DNA of 64,000 nucleotides, taken from the NCBI RefSeq assembly GCF_016031625.1, contig NZ_JACCHP010000022.1, forward strand, positions 1 through 64,000, given 5' to 3'. This DNA comes from Bradyrhizobium agreste (lineage in GTDB: Bacteria; Pseudomonadota; Alphaproteobacteria; Rhizobiales; Xanthobacteraceae). The translations under genes and the position numbers were made by a program. Shown here in pieces: positions 25,403 to 33,634 of this stretch (its first letter is position 1; each line of letters opens with the position of its first letter). Below the pieces are notes generated by a model that had not been told where the DNA came from, did no database searches, and saw nothing but the letters and a program-made list of their open reading frames with translations.

Positions 25403-25675
25403 TCAGCCGAAATCTCCGCGATCGACTCCCAGAGAAAAAATTTCTTTGCCAATGCGAAGATCGGGGATGCCGTAGAGGGTGACGAGCGCCACCGCTCCTC
25501 GTTCGCTGGGAAGCATCCAGATCAGCCAGGCGGTCATCAGGCCAAACACGACGAGGCCGGCATAACGCGGCTGCGTGACGCAGCGGTGGATTTCGAGATC
25601 GCACGATGCGTCGATACTCACCGGTATAACCGATGGCTGGCTGTCGGCGACAGCCAGATCCTTATCGACTTGCAT
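25403..25675 (-). CDS. Hypothetical membrane-anchored protein, possibly truncated
   Basis: Protein of 90 residues: a polar N-terminal 40 residues, one hydrophobic helix (YAGLVVFGLMTAWLIWML), then GAVALVTLYGIPDLRIGKEIF. I do not recognise it. GGGGGAAGAAC just before the ATG is a good ribosome site, which is the main support. The C-terminus may be the product of a frameshift, because protein-like sequence carries on in the neighbouring frame. It is divergent from tal-pgi. Confidence 0.4.
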   Translation of the reverse strand: MQVDKDLAVADSQPSVIPVSIDASCDLEIHRCVTQPRYAGLVVFGLMTAWLIWMLPSERGAVALVTLYGIPDLRIGKEIFSLGVDRGDFG

Positions 25676-25948
25676 GTTCTTCCCCCGGCGCGGCCCTTCA
25701 CGGTCGAGCCACGATGCAACCGCGCTCGAGCGAAGCCATGCGTCTTAGCAACGTCTGCAACGTCGCCACTTTTACGCAACATAGCACCCCTGCCCGCCTG
25801 GATCGCCATGATCGCGACGGAGTTACACTGGAGGGTATGACTCCCACACCCTTGATTGGTTCCCTCCCGGGTGCATGTAAGCTAGAGGATAGCGCGTCAG
25901 GACCTTCGCGAAAACCCTCGTCCGCAGGCTTGGAGATAAATAAGCATC

Positions 25949-28798
25949 ATGAATCCCGTCAAAGAACTGGAAAAGCACGGACAGGCGGTCTGGCTCGACT
26001 TCCTGGCCCGCGGCTTCATCGCCAAGGGCGACCTGAAGCGGCTGATCGACACCGACGGCGTCAAGGGCGTCACCTCCAACCCGTCGATCTTCGAGAAGGC
26101 GATCGGCAGCTCGGACGAATATGACGCCCCGATCGGCAAGGCGCTGAAGCGCGGCGACCGCACCGTGGCCGACCTGTTCGAGGCCGTCGCGATCGAGGAC
26201 ATCCAGAACGCCGCCGACGTGCTGCGCCCGGTCTATGACCGCCTCAAGGGCGGCGACGGCTATGTCAGCCTGGAGGTCTCGCCCTATCTCGCCATGGACA
26301 CATCAGGCACGATCGCGGAGGCGCGGCGGCTCTGGAAGGACGTCGGTCGCAAGAACCTGATGGTGAAGGTGCCGGCGACGCCGGAGGGCCTGCCGGCGAT
26401 CGAGCAGCTGATCAGCGAGGGCATCAGCATCAACATCACGCTCCTGTTCTCCAAGGCCGTCTATCTCGAGGTGGCCGAGGCCTACATCGCGGGCCTCGAG
26501 ACCTACGTCGCGGGCGGCGGCGATCCCTCGCACGTGGCCAGCGTCGCCAGCTTCTTCGTCAGCCGGATCGATTCGGTGGTCGACAAGCAGCTGGACGAGA
26601 AGATCGCCCGCGCCAACGATCCGTCCGAGAAGGAGCGGCTCGCCGCGCTCAAGGGCAAGGTCGCGATCGCCAACGCCAAGGTCGCCTATCAGGACTACAA
26701 GCGCCTGTTCTCTGGGGCCCGCTGGGACAAGCTCGCCGCCAAGGGCGCCAAGCCGCAGCGCATGCTGTGGGCATCGACCGGCACCAAGAACAAGGACTAC
26801 AGCGACGTGCTCTATGTCGAGGAGCTGATCGGCCCCGACACCATCAACACCATGCCGCCGGCGACGCTGGACGCGTTCCGCGACCACGGCAAGCTGCGCG
26901 ACAGCTTGGAAGAGAACGTCGAGGACGCGAGGCGCGTGCTGGAGGAGCTGGAGCGCTCCGGCATCTCGCTCGATGCCATCACCGAGGAGCTGGTCAAGGA
27001 CGGCGTCAAGCTGTTTGCCGATGCCGCCGACAAGCTCTACGGCGCCGTCGCCCACAAGCGCGCGGTTGTGCTCGGGCCCGCACTCGACCGCCAGCAGCTC
27101 TCGCTGGGCGACGGGCTCGGCAAGGCGCTGGCCAAGACCACGGAGGAGTGGCGGGCGTCGGCCACGATCCGCAGGTTGTGGCAGCGTGACAAGTCGGTCT
27201 GGACCGGCGCGGACGAGGACAAATGGCTGGGCTGGCTCGACAGCCCGCAACAGGCCGACATTGCCGATTACGAGGACTATGCGGGCCGCGTGAAGGGCCA
27301 GAAATTCTCCGACGCCGTCGTGCTCGGCATGGGTGGCTCCAGCCTCGGCCCCGAGGTGCTGGCCGAGACCTTCGGCAAGAAGCCCGGCTTCCCCAAGCTG
27401 CACGTGCTCGACTCCACCGACCCGGCGCAGGTGCGGGCGATGGAGGCGAAGATCGACATCGCCAACACCGTCTTCATCGTCTCCAGCAAGTCCGGCGGCA
27501 CGACCGAGCCGAACGCGATGAAGGACTATTTCCACGAGCAGGTCGCCAAGGCGGTCGGTGCGAAGGTGAAGACCGGCCACCGCTTCATCGCGGTGACCGA
27601 TCCCGGCTCGTCGCTGGAGAAGGCGGCGAAGAGCCTTCATTACGCCCGCATCTTCCACGGCGAGCCCTCGATCGGCGGACGCTATTCGGTGCTCTCGCCG
27701 TTCGGGCTGGTGCCGGCCGCGACCGCGGGCATCGACGTCAAGAGCTTCATCAAGCATGCGCTGGCGATGGCCCGCTCCTGCGGCCCGGATGTGCCGCCGT
27801 CCGAAAACCCGGGCGTGCAGCTCGGCCTCGCCATGGGTCTCGCGGGGCTCGAAGGCCGCGACAAGGTGACGATCCTGGCGTCGAAGAAGATCGCCGATTT
27901 CGGCGCCTGGGCCGAGCAGCTGATCGCGGAATCGACCGGCAAAGAGGGTAAGGGCCTGATCCCGATCGAGGGCGAGCCGCTGGGCGATCCCTCCGTTTAC
28001 GGCAACGACCGCTTCTTCATCGACATCCGCATCGAAGGCGAGGCGGACGCCGCCCATGACTCCAAGCTTGCCGCGATCGAGGCGGCCGGCCATCCCGTGG
28101 TGCGCATCGCCATGAAATCGATCGACCATCTCGGCCAGGAGTTCTTCCGCTTCGAGATGGCAACCGCCGTGGCCGGCAGCATTCTCGGCATCAACCCGTT
28201 CGACCAGCCGGACGTGGAAGCGGCCAAGATCAAGACCCGCGAGCTCACCGCCGCGTTCGAGAAGACCGGCAAGCTGCCGGCAGAAGAGCCGGTGGTCAGC
28301 ACCAGGGAAGCCGATCTCTACACCGACGAGGCCAATGCCACGGCGCTGCGCGCCGCCGGCGCCAATGGCGATCTCGGCTCCTGGCTGAAGGCGCATCTGT
28401 CGCGATCCAGCGACGGAGACTACTTCGCCCTGCTCGGCTACGTCGCGCGCGACAAGGCCACGATCGACGCGCTCCAGGCCATGCGGCTCGAAGTGCGCGA
28501 GAAGCGGCATGTTGCGACTTGCGCCCAGTTCGGCCCGCGCTTCCTGCATTCGACGGGACAGGCCTACAAGGGCGGGCCCGACAGCGGCGTGTTCCTCCAG
28601 ATCACCACCGACGATGCCAAGGACCTGCCTGTGCCGGGCCAGAAGGCGAGCTTCGGCGTGATCAAGGCGGCGCAGGCGCGTGGCGATTTCGACGTGCTGA
28701 CGGAACGCGGCCGGCGTGCGCTGCGCGTGCACCTGAAGGGCGGGCTCAAGAAAGGCCTCGCCGCGCTCAATGCAGCGCTCAACGAGGCGCTGAACTAA
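25949..28798 (+). CDS. Bifunctional transaldolase / glucose-6-phosphate isomerase
   Basis: Fusion of 949 residues. Residues 1-370 are transaldolase, with GVTSNPSIFEKAI and the Schiff-base Lys140 in NLMVKVPATPEG. Residues from about 400 are phosphoglucose isomerase, with VLGMGGSSLGPEV and VSSKSGGTTEPN. One protein thus links the non-oxidative pentose phosphate path to fructose-6-phosphate/glucose-6-phosphate exchange. Such fusions are known in Bradyrhizobium-type bacteria. The nearest GGAG is about 17 bases before the ATG, a wide spacing. It is followed after 13 bases by gnd and heads the sugar-phosphate operon. Confidence 0.93.
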   Translation: MNPVKELEKHGQAVWLDFLARGFIAKGDLKRLIDTDGVKGVTSNPSIFEKAIGSSDEYDAPIGKALKRGDRTVADLFEAVAIEDIQNAADVLRPVYDRLKGGDGYVSLEVSPYLAMDTSGTIAEARRLWKDVGRKNLMVKVPATPEGLPAIEQLISEGISINITLLFSKAVYLEVAEAYIAGLETYVAGGGDPSHVASVASFFVSRIDSVVDKQLDEKIARANDPSEKERLAALKGKVAIANAKVAYQDYKRLFSGARWDKLAAKGAKPQRMLWASTGTKNKDYSDVLYVEELIGPDTINTMPPATLDAFRDHGKLRDSLEENVEDARRVLEELERSGISLDAITEELVKDGVKLFADAADKLYGAVAHKRAVVLGPALDRQQLSLGDGLGKALAKTTEEWRASATIRRLWQRDKSVWTGADEDKWLGWLDSPQQADIADYEDYAGRVKGQKFSDAVVLGMGGSSLGPEVLAETFGKKPGFPKLHVLDSTDPAQVRAMEAKIDIANTVFIVSSKSGGTTEPNAMKDYFHEQVAKAVGAKVKTGHRFIAVTDPGSSLEKAAKSLHYARIFHGEPSIGGRYSVLSPFGLVPAATAGIDVKSFIKHALAMARSCGPDVPPSENPGVQLGLAMGLAGLEGRDKVTILASKKIADFGAWAEQLIAESTGKEGKGLIPIEGEPLGDPSVYGNDRFFIDIRIEGEADAAHDSKLAAIEAAGHPVVRIAMKSIDHLGQEFFRFEMATAVAGSILGINPFDQPDVEAAKIKTRELTAAFEKTGKLPAEEPVVSTREADLYTDEANATALRAAGANGDLGSWLKAHLSRSSDGDYFALLGYVARDKATIDALQAMRLEVREKRHVATCAQFGPRFLHSTGQAYKGGPDSGVFLQITTDDAKDLPVPGQKASFGVIKAAQARGDFDVLTERGRRALRVHLKGGLKKGLAALNAALNEALN

Positions 28799-28811
28799 AG
28801 GAAGAATGCAG

Positions 28812-29801
28812 ATGCAACTCGGCATGATCGGCCTCGGCCGAATGGGCGGCAACATCGTTCGCCGCCTGATGCTCCACGGGCACTCGACGGTGGTCTACGA
28901 CAAGGACGCCAAAGCCGTCGCCAGCCTTGCCGCGGACGGCGCGGTCGGCTCGGCGACGCTGGAAGAGTTCGTCGCCCAGCTGGAGCGGCCGCGCACGGCC
29001 TGGGTGATGCTGCCGGCGGGACGCATCACCGAGACCACGATCGAGACGATCGCCGGCGTGATGCAGGAAGGCGACGTCATCATCGACGGCGGCAACACCT
29101 TCTGGCAGGACGACGTGCGCCGCGGCAAGGCGCTGAAGGCGCGCGGCATCCATTATGTCGACGTCGGCACGTCCGGCGGCGTCTGGGGCCTGGACCGCGG
29201 TTACTGCATGATGATCGGCGGCGAGAAGCAGGTGGTCGACCGGCTCGATCCGATCTTTGCTGCGCTTGCGCCGGGCGCCGGCGACATTCCGCGCACGCCA
29301 GGGCGCGAGGGCCGCGATCCCCGCATCGAGCAAGGCTACATTCACGCCGGCCCCGTCGGCGCCGGCCACTTCGTCAAGATGATCCACAACGGCATCGAGT
29401 ACGGCCTGATGCAGGCCTATGCCGAAGGTTTCGACATCCTCAAGAACGCCAATATCGACGCCTTGCCGGCGGATCATCGCTACGATTTCGATCTCGCCGA
29501 CATCGCCGAAGTGTGGCGGCGCGGCAGCGTGATTCCATCCTGGCTGCTCGACCTCACCTCGACCGCGCTCGCCGACAGTCCGCAGCTCGCCGAATATTCC
29601 GGCTTCGTGGAGGATTCCGGCGAAGGCCGCTGGACCGTGAATGCCGCGATCGACGAGGCCGTGCCGGCCGAGGTCCTGACCGCGGCGCTCTACACACGTT
29701 TCCGTTCCCGCAAGGAACACACCTTCGCCGAAAAAATTCTGTCCGCGATGCGTGCAGGGTTCGGCGGGCACAAGGAGCCGGGCGCGGCGAAGCCAAAGTA
29801 A
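28812..29801 (+). CDS. gnd: 6-phosphogluconate dehydrogenase, decarboxylating (short, NAD-type form)
   Basis: Protein of 329 residues, the short form of about 300-330 residues, usually called GndA/YqeC and often NAD-preferring, unlike the 470-residue NADP enzyme. Rossmann motif MIGLGRMGGN; catalytic segments GTSGGVWGLDRGYCMM and GPVGAGHFVKMIHNGIEYG. It oxidises 6-phosphogluconate to ribulose-5-phosphate and CO2. An ATG at 28806 is also in frame; I prefer 28812 because AGGAAG then has seven-base spacing. Confidence 0.92.
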   Translation: MQLGMIGLGRMGGNIVRRLMLHGHSTVVYDKDAKAVASLAADGAVGSATLEEFVAQLERPRTAWVMLPAGRITETTIETIAGVMQEGDVIIDGGNTFWQDDVRRGKALKARGIHYVDVGTSGGVWGLDRGYCMMIGGEKQVVDRLDPIFAALAPGAGDIPRTPGREGRDPRIEQGYIHAGPVGAGHFVKMIHNGIEYGLMQAYAEGFDILKNANIDALPADHRYDFDLADIAEVWRRGSVIPSWLLDLTSTALADSPQLAEYSGFVEDSGEGRWTVNAAIDEAVPAEVLTAALYTRFRSRKEHTFAEKILSAMRAGFGGHKEPGAAKPK

Positions 29802-29830
29802 CGAGTAAACCAAGCGAAGGCCGATAATTC

Positions 29831-31342
29831 GTGACAAAAGATCCGCAGCCAAAGCGCAAGCCGGAAAATTGCGCCTTCGTCATCTTCGGCGTCACCGGCG
29901 ACCTCACCCATCGCCTGGTGATGCCCTCGCTCTACAATCTGGCGGCCGAGCATCTGTTGCCGGAAAAATTCTGCGTCGTCGGCGTAGCCCGCAGGGGCCA
30001 GTCGGATGAGGAGCTGCGCGACAGCCTGCTGAAGGGCTTGCGGCAATTCGCGACGCGCCCGGTGGACGACGACATCGCCAAGAAGCTTTTGGAATGCGTG
30101 ACCTTCGTCGAGGCCGACGCAAAGGATCCGCCCTCCTTCGACCGCCTGCACCAGCATCTGGATTCGCTGGAATGCGCGCAGGACACCGGCGGCAACCGGC
30201 TGTTCTATCTGGCAACGCCGCCAGCCGCGTTCGCACCGACCGCCCGGGAGCTCGGCCGCACCGGCATGATGAAGGAGAACGGCGCCTGGCGGCGGCTCGT
30301 GATCGAAAAGCCGTTCGGCACGGACCTCGCCTCGGCCCGCGCGCTGAATGCCGAGCTGCTGAAGATCATGGACGAGCACCAGATCTACCGGATCGATCAT
30401 TACCTCGGCAAGGAAACGGTGCAGAACATCCTGGTGCTGCGCTTTGCCAACGGCATGTTCGAGCCGATCTGGAATCGCAACCACATCGACCACATCCAGA
30501 TCACCGTGGAAGAGAAGCTCGGTGTCGGCCACCGCGGCGGCTTCTACGACGCCACGGGCGCGCTGCGCGACATGGTGCCGAACCACCTGTTCCAGCTGAT
30601 GTCGCTGGTCGCGATGGAGCCGCCCGCCCGCTTCGATGCGCACTCCGTGCGCTCCGAGAAGGCGGACGTGCTGACATCGATCCAGCAGCCCAGCCGGGAA
30701 GAGGCGCTGAGGAATTCGGTGCGCGCGCAATATCTCGCCGGCCGCATCGGCGACGACGAGATCGCGGACTATCGCAAGACCGCGGACGTCAAACCGGATA
30801 GCACCACCGAGACCTTTGTCGCGCTCAAGCTGATGATCGACAATTGGCGCTGGGCCGGCGTGCCCTTCTATTTGCGCACCGGCAAGGCGCTCGGCCACAA
30901 GCGCACCGAAGTCGCGATCAAGTTCAAGCAGGCGCCGTTGTCGATGTTCTCAGGCACGGCGGTCGACCGGCTCTCGCAGAACTTCCTCACCATCGGCATC
31001 GCACCGACCGAGACCATCGAACTCCAGTTCAACGCCAAGATTCCGGGGCCGAGCGTCACCATCGACGGCGTCGAGATGAAGTTCCGCTACGGCGACTATT
31101 TCCGCGCCGATCCCTCGACCGGCTATGAGACGCTGATCTACGACTGCATGATCGGCGACAACATTCTGTTCCAGCGCGCCGACGGCATCGAGGCCGGATG
31201 GCAGGCCGTGCAGCCCTTCCTGGACGCCTGGAAGAGCGCGGGCAGCAACGGCATCGAAACCTATGAAGCCGGCAGCGACGGCCCTGCCTGCGCCGACGAG
31301 CTGCTCCGGCGTGACGGGCGAAGCTGGCGGAAGTACTCGTGA
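29831..31342 (+). CDS. zwf: Glucose-6-phosphate 1-dehydrogenase
   Basis: Protein of 503 residues. The nucleotide motif FGVTGDLTHR is at 19-28, and the substrate and catalytic motif RIDHYLGKE at 187-195. It oxidises glucose-6-phosphate to 6-phosphogluconolactone, the entry to the Entner-Doudoroff and oxidative pentose phosphate routes. The start codon is GTG, with GAAGG about 10 bases upstream. The stop shares a base with the pgl ATG (TGATG). Confidence 0.95.
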   Translation: MTKDPQPKRKPENCAFVIFGVTGDLTHRLVMPSLYNLAAEHLLPEKFCVVGVARRGQSDEELRDSLLKGLRQFATRPVDDDIAKKLLECVTFVEADAKDPPSFDRLHQHLDSLECAQDTGGNRLFYLATPPAAFAPTARELGRTGMMKENGAWRRLVIEKPFGTDLASARALNAELLKIMDEHQIYRIDHYLGKETVQNILVLRFANGMFEPIWNRNHIDHIQITVEEKLGVGHRGGFYDATGALRDMVPNHLFQLMSLVAMEPPARFDAHSVRSEKADVLTSIQQPSREEALRNSVRAQYLAGRIGDDEIADYRKTADVKPDSTTETFVALKLMIDNWRWAGVPFYLRTGKALGHKRTEVAIKFKQAPLSMFSGTAVDRLSQNFLTIGIAPTETIELQFNAKIPGPSVTIDGVEMKFRYGDYFRADPSTGYETLIYDCMIGDNILFQRADGIEAGWQAVQPFLDAWKSAGSNGIETYEAGSDGPACADELLRRDGRSWRKYS

Positions 31343-32091
31343 TGGCTCTGGCTGAGCAGCCGAAGCTGATCGTCGAGGCCGATGCCGAAGCTCTCGCCCG
31401 CGTCGCGGCCGAACGCGTGCTGGCGCGGATCGCGGCCAATCCCGGCCGGATCGCGATCTGCCTCACCGGCGGCTCCAGCCCGAGGAAGCTGTATCAGTTG
31501 CTCGGTAGCGAGGCCTGGCGCAGCAGGATTCCGTGGGATCGCGTGCACTGGTTCATCGGCGACGAGCGCTTCGTGCCCGAAAGCGATCCGCTGAACAACA
31601 TGGCGGTCGCGCGCGCAACCTTTCTCGATCGCCATGCGCCCGCCGGCCATATCCATCCGATCCCGACCATGGCCGTAAGTCCCGATGCCGCTGCGGAAGC
31701 CTATGCGCGTGAGCTAAAGGCCTTCTATGGGAGAGACCAGATCGATCCGGCGCGTCCGCTGTTCGATCTCGTCCTGATGGGCGCGGGGCCGGACGGCCAC
31801 ACCGCCTCGCTGTTTCCCGGCTTTCCCGAAATCGAAGAGACCCGACGCTGGGTCGTCGGCGTCCCCAAAGCGAACGTTGCGCCGTTCGTGCCGCGGGTCT
31901 CGCTTACCCTGCCTGCGTTGGCCTCCTGCCGAGAAATGCTGTTCGAGATTGCCGGGCAGGACAAGCGGCCGATCTTGACGCGCCTCGTCAATGGCGAGAA
32001 TCTGCCGGCCTTACGCGCGCGCTCGAACGGCGAGACCGTCTGGCTGGTCGACAAGGCCGCGCTTCCGGAGGAAATTCGTGGGCCGCGCTGA
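31342..32091 (+). CDS. pgl: 6-phosphogluconolactonase
   Basis: Protein of 249 residues of the NagB-related Pgl family, with CLTGGSSPRKLYQLL, VHWFIGDERFVP and DLVLMGAGPDGHTASLFPG (partly quoted). It hydrolyses the lactone made by Zwf. A GTG at 31339 is one codon earlier; ATG at 31342 overlaps the zwf stop by one base and is the simpler choice. Confidence 0.94.
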   Translation: MALAEQPKLIVEADAEALARVAAERVLARIAANPGRIAICLTGGSSPRKLYQLLGSEAWRSRIPWDRVHWFIGDERFVPESDPLNNMAVARATFLDRHAPAGHIHPIPTMAVSPDAAAEAYARELKAFYGRDQIDPARPLFDLVLMGAGPDGHTASLFPGFPEIEETRRWVVGVPKANVAPFVPRVSLTLPALASCREMLFEIAGQDKRPILTRLVNGENLPALRARSNGETVWLVDKAALPEEIRGPR

Positions 32092-32620
32092 CGCACCTTG
32101 TGCATTGATCGTGATGGGCGTGTCGGGCTCCGGCAAGAGCACGGTTGCGAAGGCGCTCGGCGAGCGGCTCGGCTGGCGCTTCGAGGACGGCGACAGCTTC
32201 CATCCGGCCAGCAATGTCGAGAAGATGCGGGCCGGACATCCCCTCACCGACGACGATCGCTGGCCATGGCTGAATGCCATCGCGGACGAGATCGCACGGG
32301 TCTGCGGACGCGGCGAGCACGTCATCATTGCCTGCTCGGCCCTGAAGCACGCATATCGCGACGTGCTGCTGCGTGGGCGCGATGACGTCCGCTTCGTATT
32401 CCTGAAAGGCACGAAAGAGCTGATCGCCGAGCGGCTCGCGCAGCGCAAGGGACATTTCATGCCGCCCGGACTGCTCGCCAGCCAGTTCGAGACGCTGGAG
32501 CCGCCGGAGGCGAGCGAGCAGGTCATCACCGTCTCGATCGACGAAACCGTCGAGGCGATCGTGGACGGCATCGTGCGGCAGCTGAAACTGGGCGGCGTCA
32601 TGCCAAAGGTTCTGCCATGA
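32078..32620 (+). CDS. Gluconokinase
   Basis: Protein of 180 residues, typical for the GntK family, with P-loop GVSGSGKS near residues 14-21 and the EDGDSFHPASNVEKM substrate segment. It phosphorylates gluconate to 6-phosphogluconate, feeding Gnd or the Entner-Doudoroff route directly. I chose GTG at 32078 because a strong GGAGGA stands five bases before it; this overlaps the pgl end by 14 bases. Ends with an ATGA overlap into the HAD gene. Confidence 0.9.
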   Translation: MGRADAPCALIVMGVSGSGKSTVAKALGERLGWRFEDGDSFHPASNVEKMRAGHPLTDDDRWPWLNAIADEIARVCGRGEHVIIACSALKHAYRDVLLRGRDDVRFVFLKGTKELIAERLAQRKGHFMPPGLLASQFETLEPPEASEQVITVSIDETVEAIVDGIVRQLKLGGVMPKVLP

Positions 32621-33429
32621 CGAAAATCTTACTCGTGGTCTCCGACGTCGACGGCACATTGCTGACCAAGGACAAGACGCTGACCGACCGCGCGCGGTCC
32701 GCCGTGCAGCGGCTGCACCAGGCCGGAATCGGCTTCACCATCACCTCCAGCCGCCCGGCGATCGGCATGCGCTTTTTGATCGAGCCGCTGGCGCTGTGGC
32801 TGCCGGTCGGCCCCTTCAACGGCTCCTCGATCGTCGATCCCGAGATGCGGCCGGTCGAGCAGCACCTGATTCCCGCGCGCGCGGCCCAGCGCTCCTTGCG
32901 GATCCTGCGCGACTACGGCGCCGACGTCTGGCTGTTCACCACCGACCAATGGCTGATCGACAATCCAAGCGGAAGCTACGTCGCGCACGAGCAGCACACG
33001 ATCCGCGCCGACCCGACCATCGTGAGCGACTTTTCGCCGTACCTTGCGAGCGCCTGTAAGATCGTCGGCGCCAGCGCCGATGCGGCAATGCTCGCCGCGT
33101 GCGAGAAGGCGATGCAGGAGGCGCTCGGCAGTGAGGCCACCGCGGTGCGCTCGCAAACCTATTATCTCGACATCACCCCACCCGGCTTCAACAAGGGCAC
33201 GTTCGTCGAGGCCATGGCCAAGCGGCTCGGCATCTCAAACGATGCGGTCGCCACCATCGGCGACATGCAGAACGATCTCGCGATGTTCCACGTCAGCGGC
33301 ACCTCGATCGCCATGGGCAACGCCGCCGACAACGTCAAGGACGAGGCGACGCATGTCACTGCAAGCAACGAGCAGGACGGTTTTGCCGAGGCGATGGAGA
33401 TGATCCTGACGCGGAACGGGGTGGGCTAG
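32617..33429 (+). CDS. HAD-superfamily hydrolase (Cof type)
   Basis: Protein of 270 residues. Motif I is SDVDGTLL with the Asp10/Asp12 pair, motif II is TITSSRP, and motif IV is GDMQNDLAMF. It also has the large cap of Cof-type phosphatases. It probably dephosphorylates a sugar phosphate; the substrate is unknown. It overlaps gntK by four bases and is the last gene of the operon, so a role in sugar-phosphate homeostasis is a fair inference. Confidence 0.85.
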   Translation: MTKILLVVSDVDGTLLTKDKTLTDRARSAVQRLHQAGIGFTITSSRPAIGMRFLIEPLALWLPVGPFNGSSIVDPEMRPVEQHLIPARAAQRSLRILRDYGADVWLFTTDQWLIDNPSGSYVAHEQHTIRADPTIVSDFSPYLASACKIVGASADAAMLAACEKAMQEALGSEATAVRSQTYYLDITPPGFNKGTFVEAMAKRLGISNDAVATIGDMQNDLAMFHVSGTSIAMGNAADNVKDEATHVTASNEQDGFAEAMEMILTRNGVG

Positions 33430-33448
33430 ACGGGCTGCCAGTCGTGTC

Positions 33449-33593
33449 ACCTCTCCCGCTTGCGGGAGAGGTCGCCGCGTCCCGGGCGATGCGAAGCATC
33501 GTCCCGCGCGGCGGGTGAGGGTTCTCGCCTCTTGGGGGTTCTCGCCCAGCGGAGACACCCCCACCCCAGCCCTCCCCCGCAAGCGGGAGAGGA
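33449..33593. repeat. Family C palindromic repeat
   Basis: Starts with ACCTCTCCCGC-TT-GCGGGAGAGGT (33449-33472) and ends with CTCCCCCGCAAGCGGGAGAGG (33573-33593), with a gatgcgaagcatc stem between. It occupies the gap between the convergent HAD hydrolase and GH15 genes and could help end transcription from both sides. Confidence 0.75.
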
Positions 33594-33634
33594 GCGCACC
33601 GGCCTCGTGGAGGCAAAAGAGCCGACGGCTCTCG

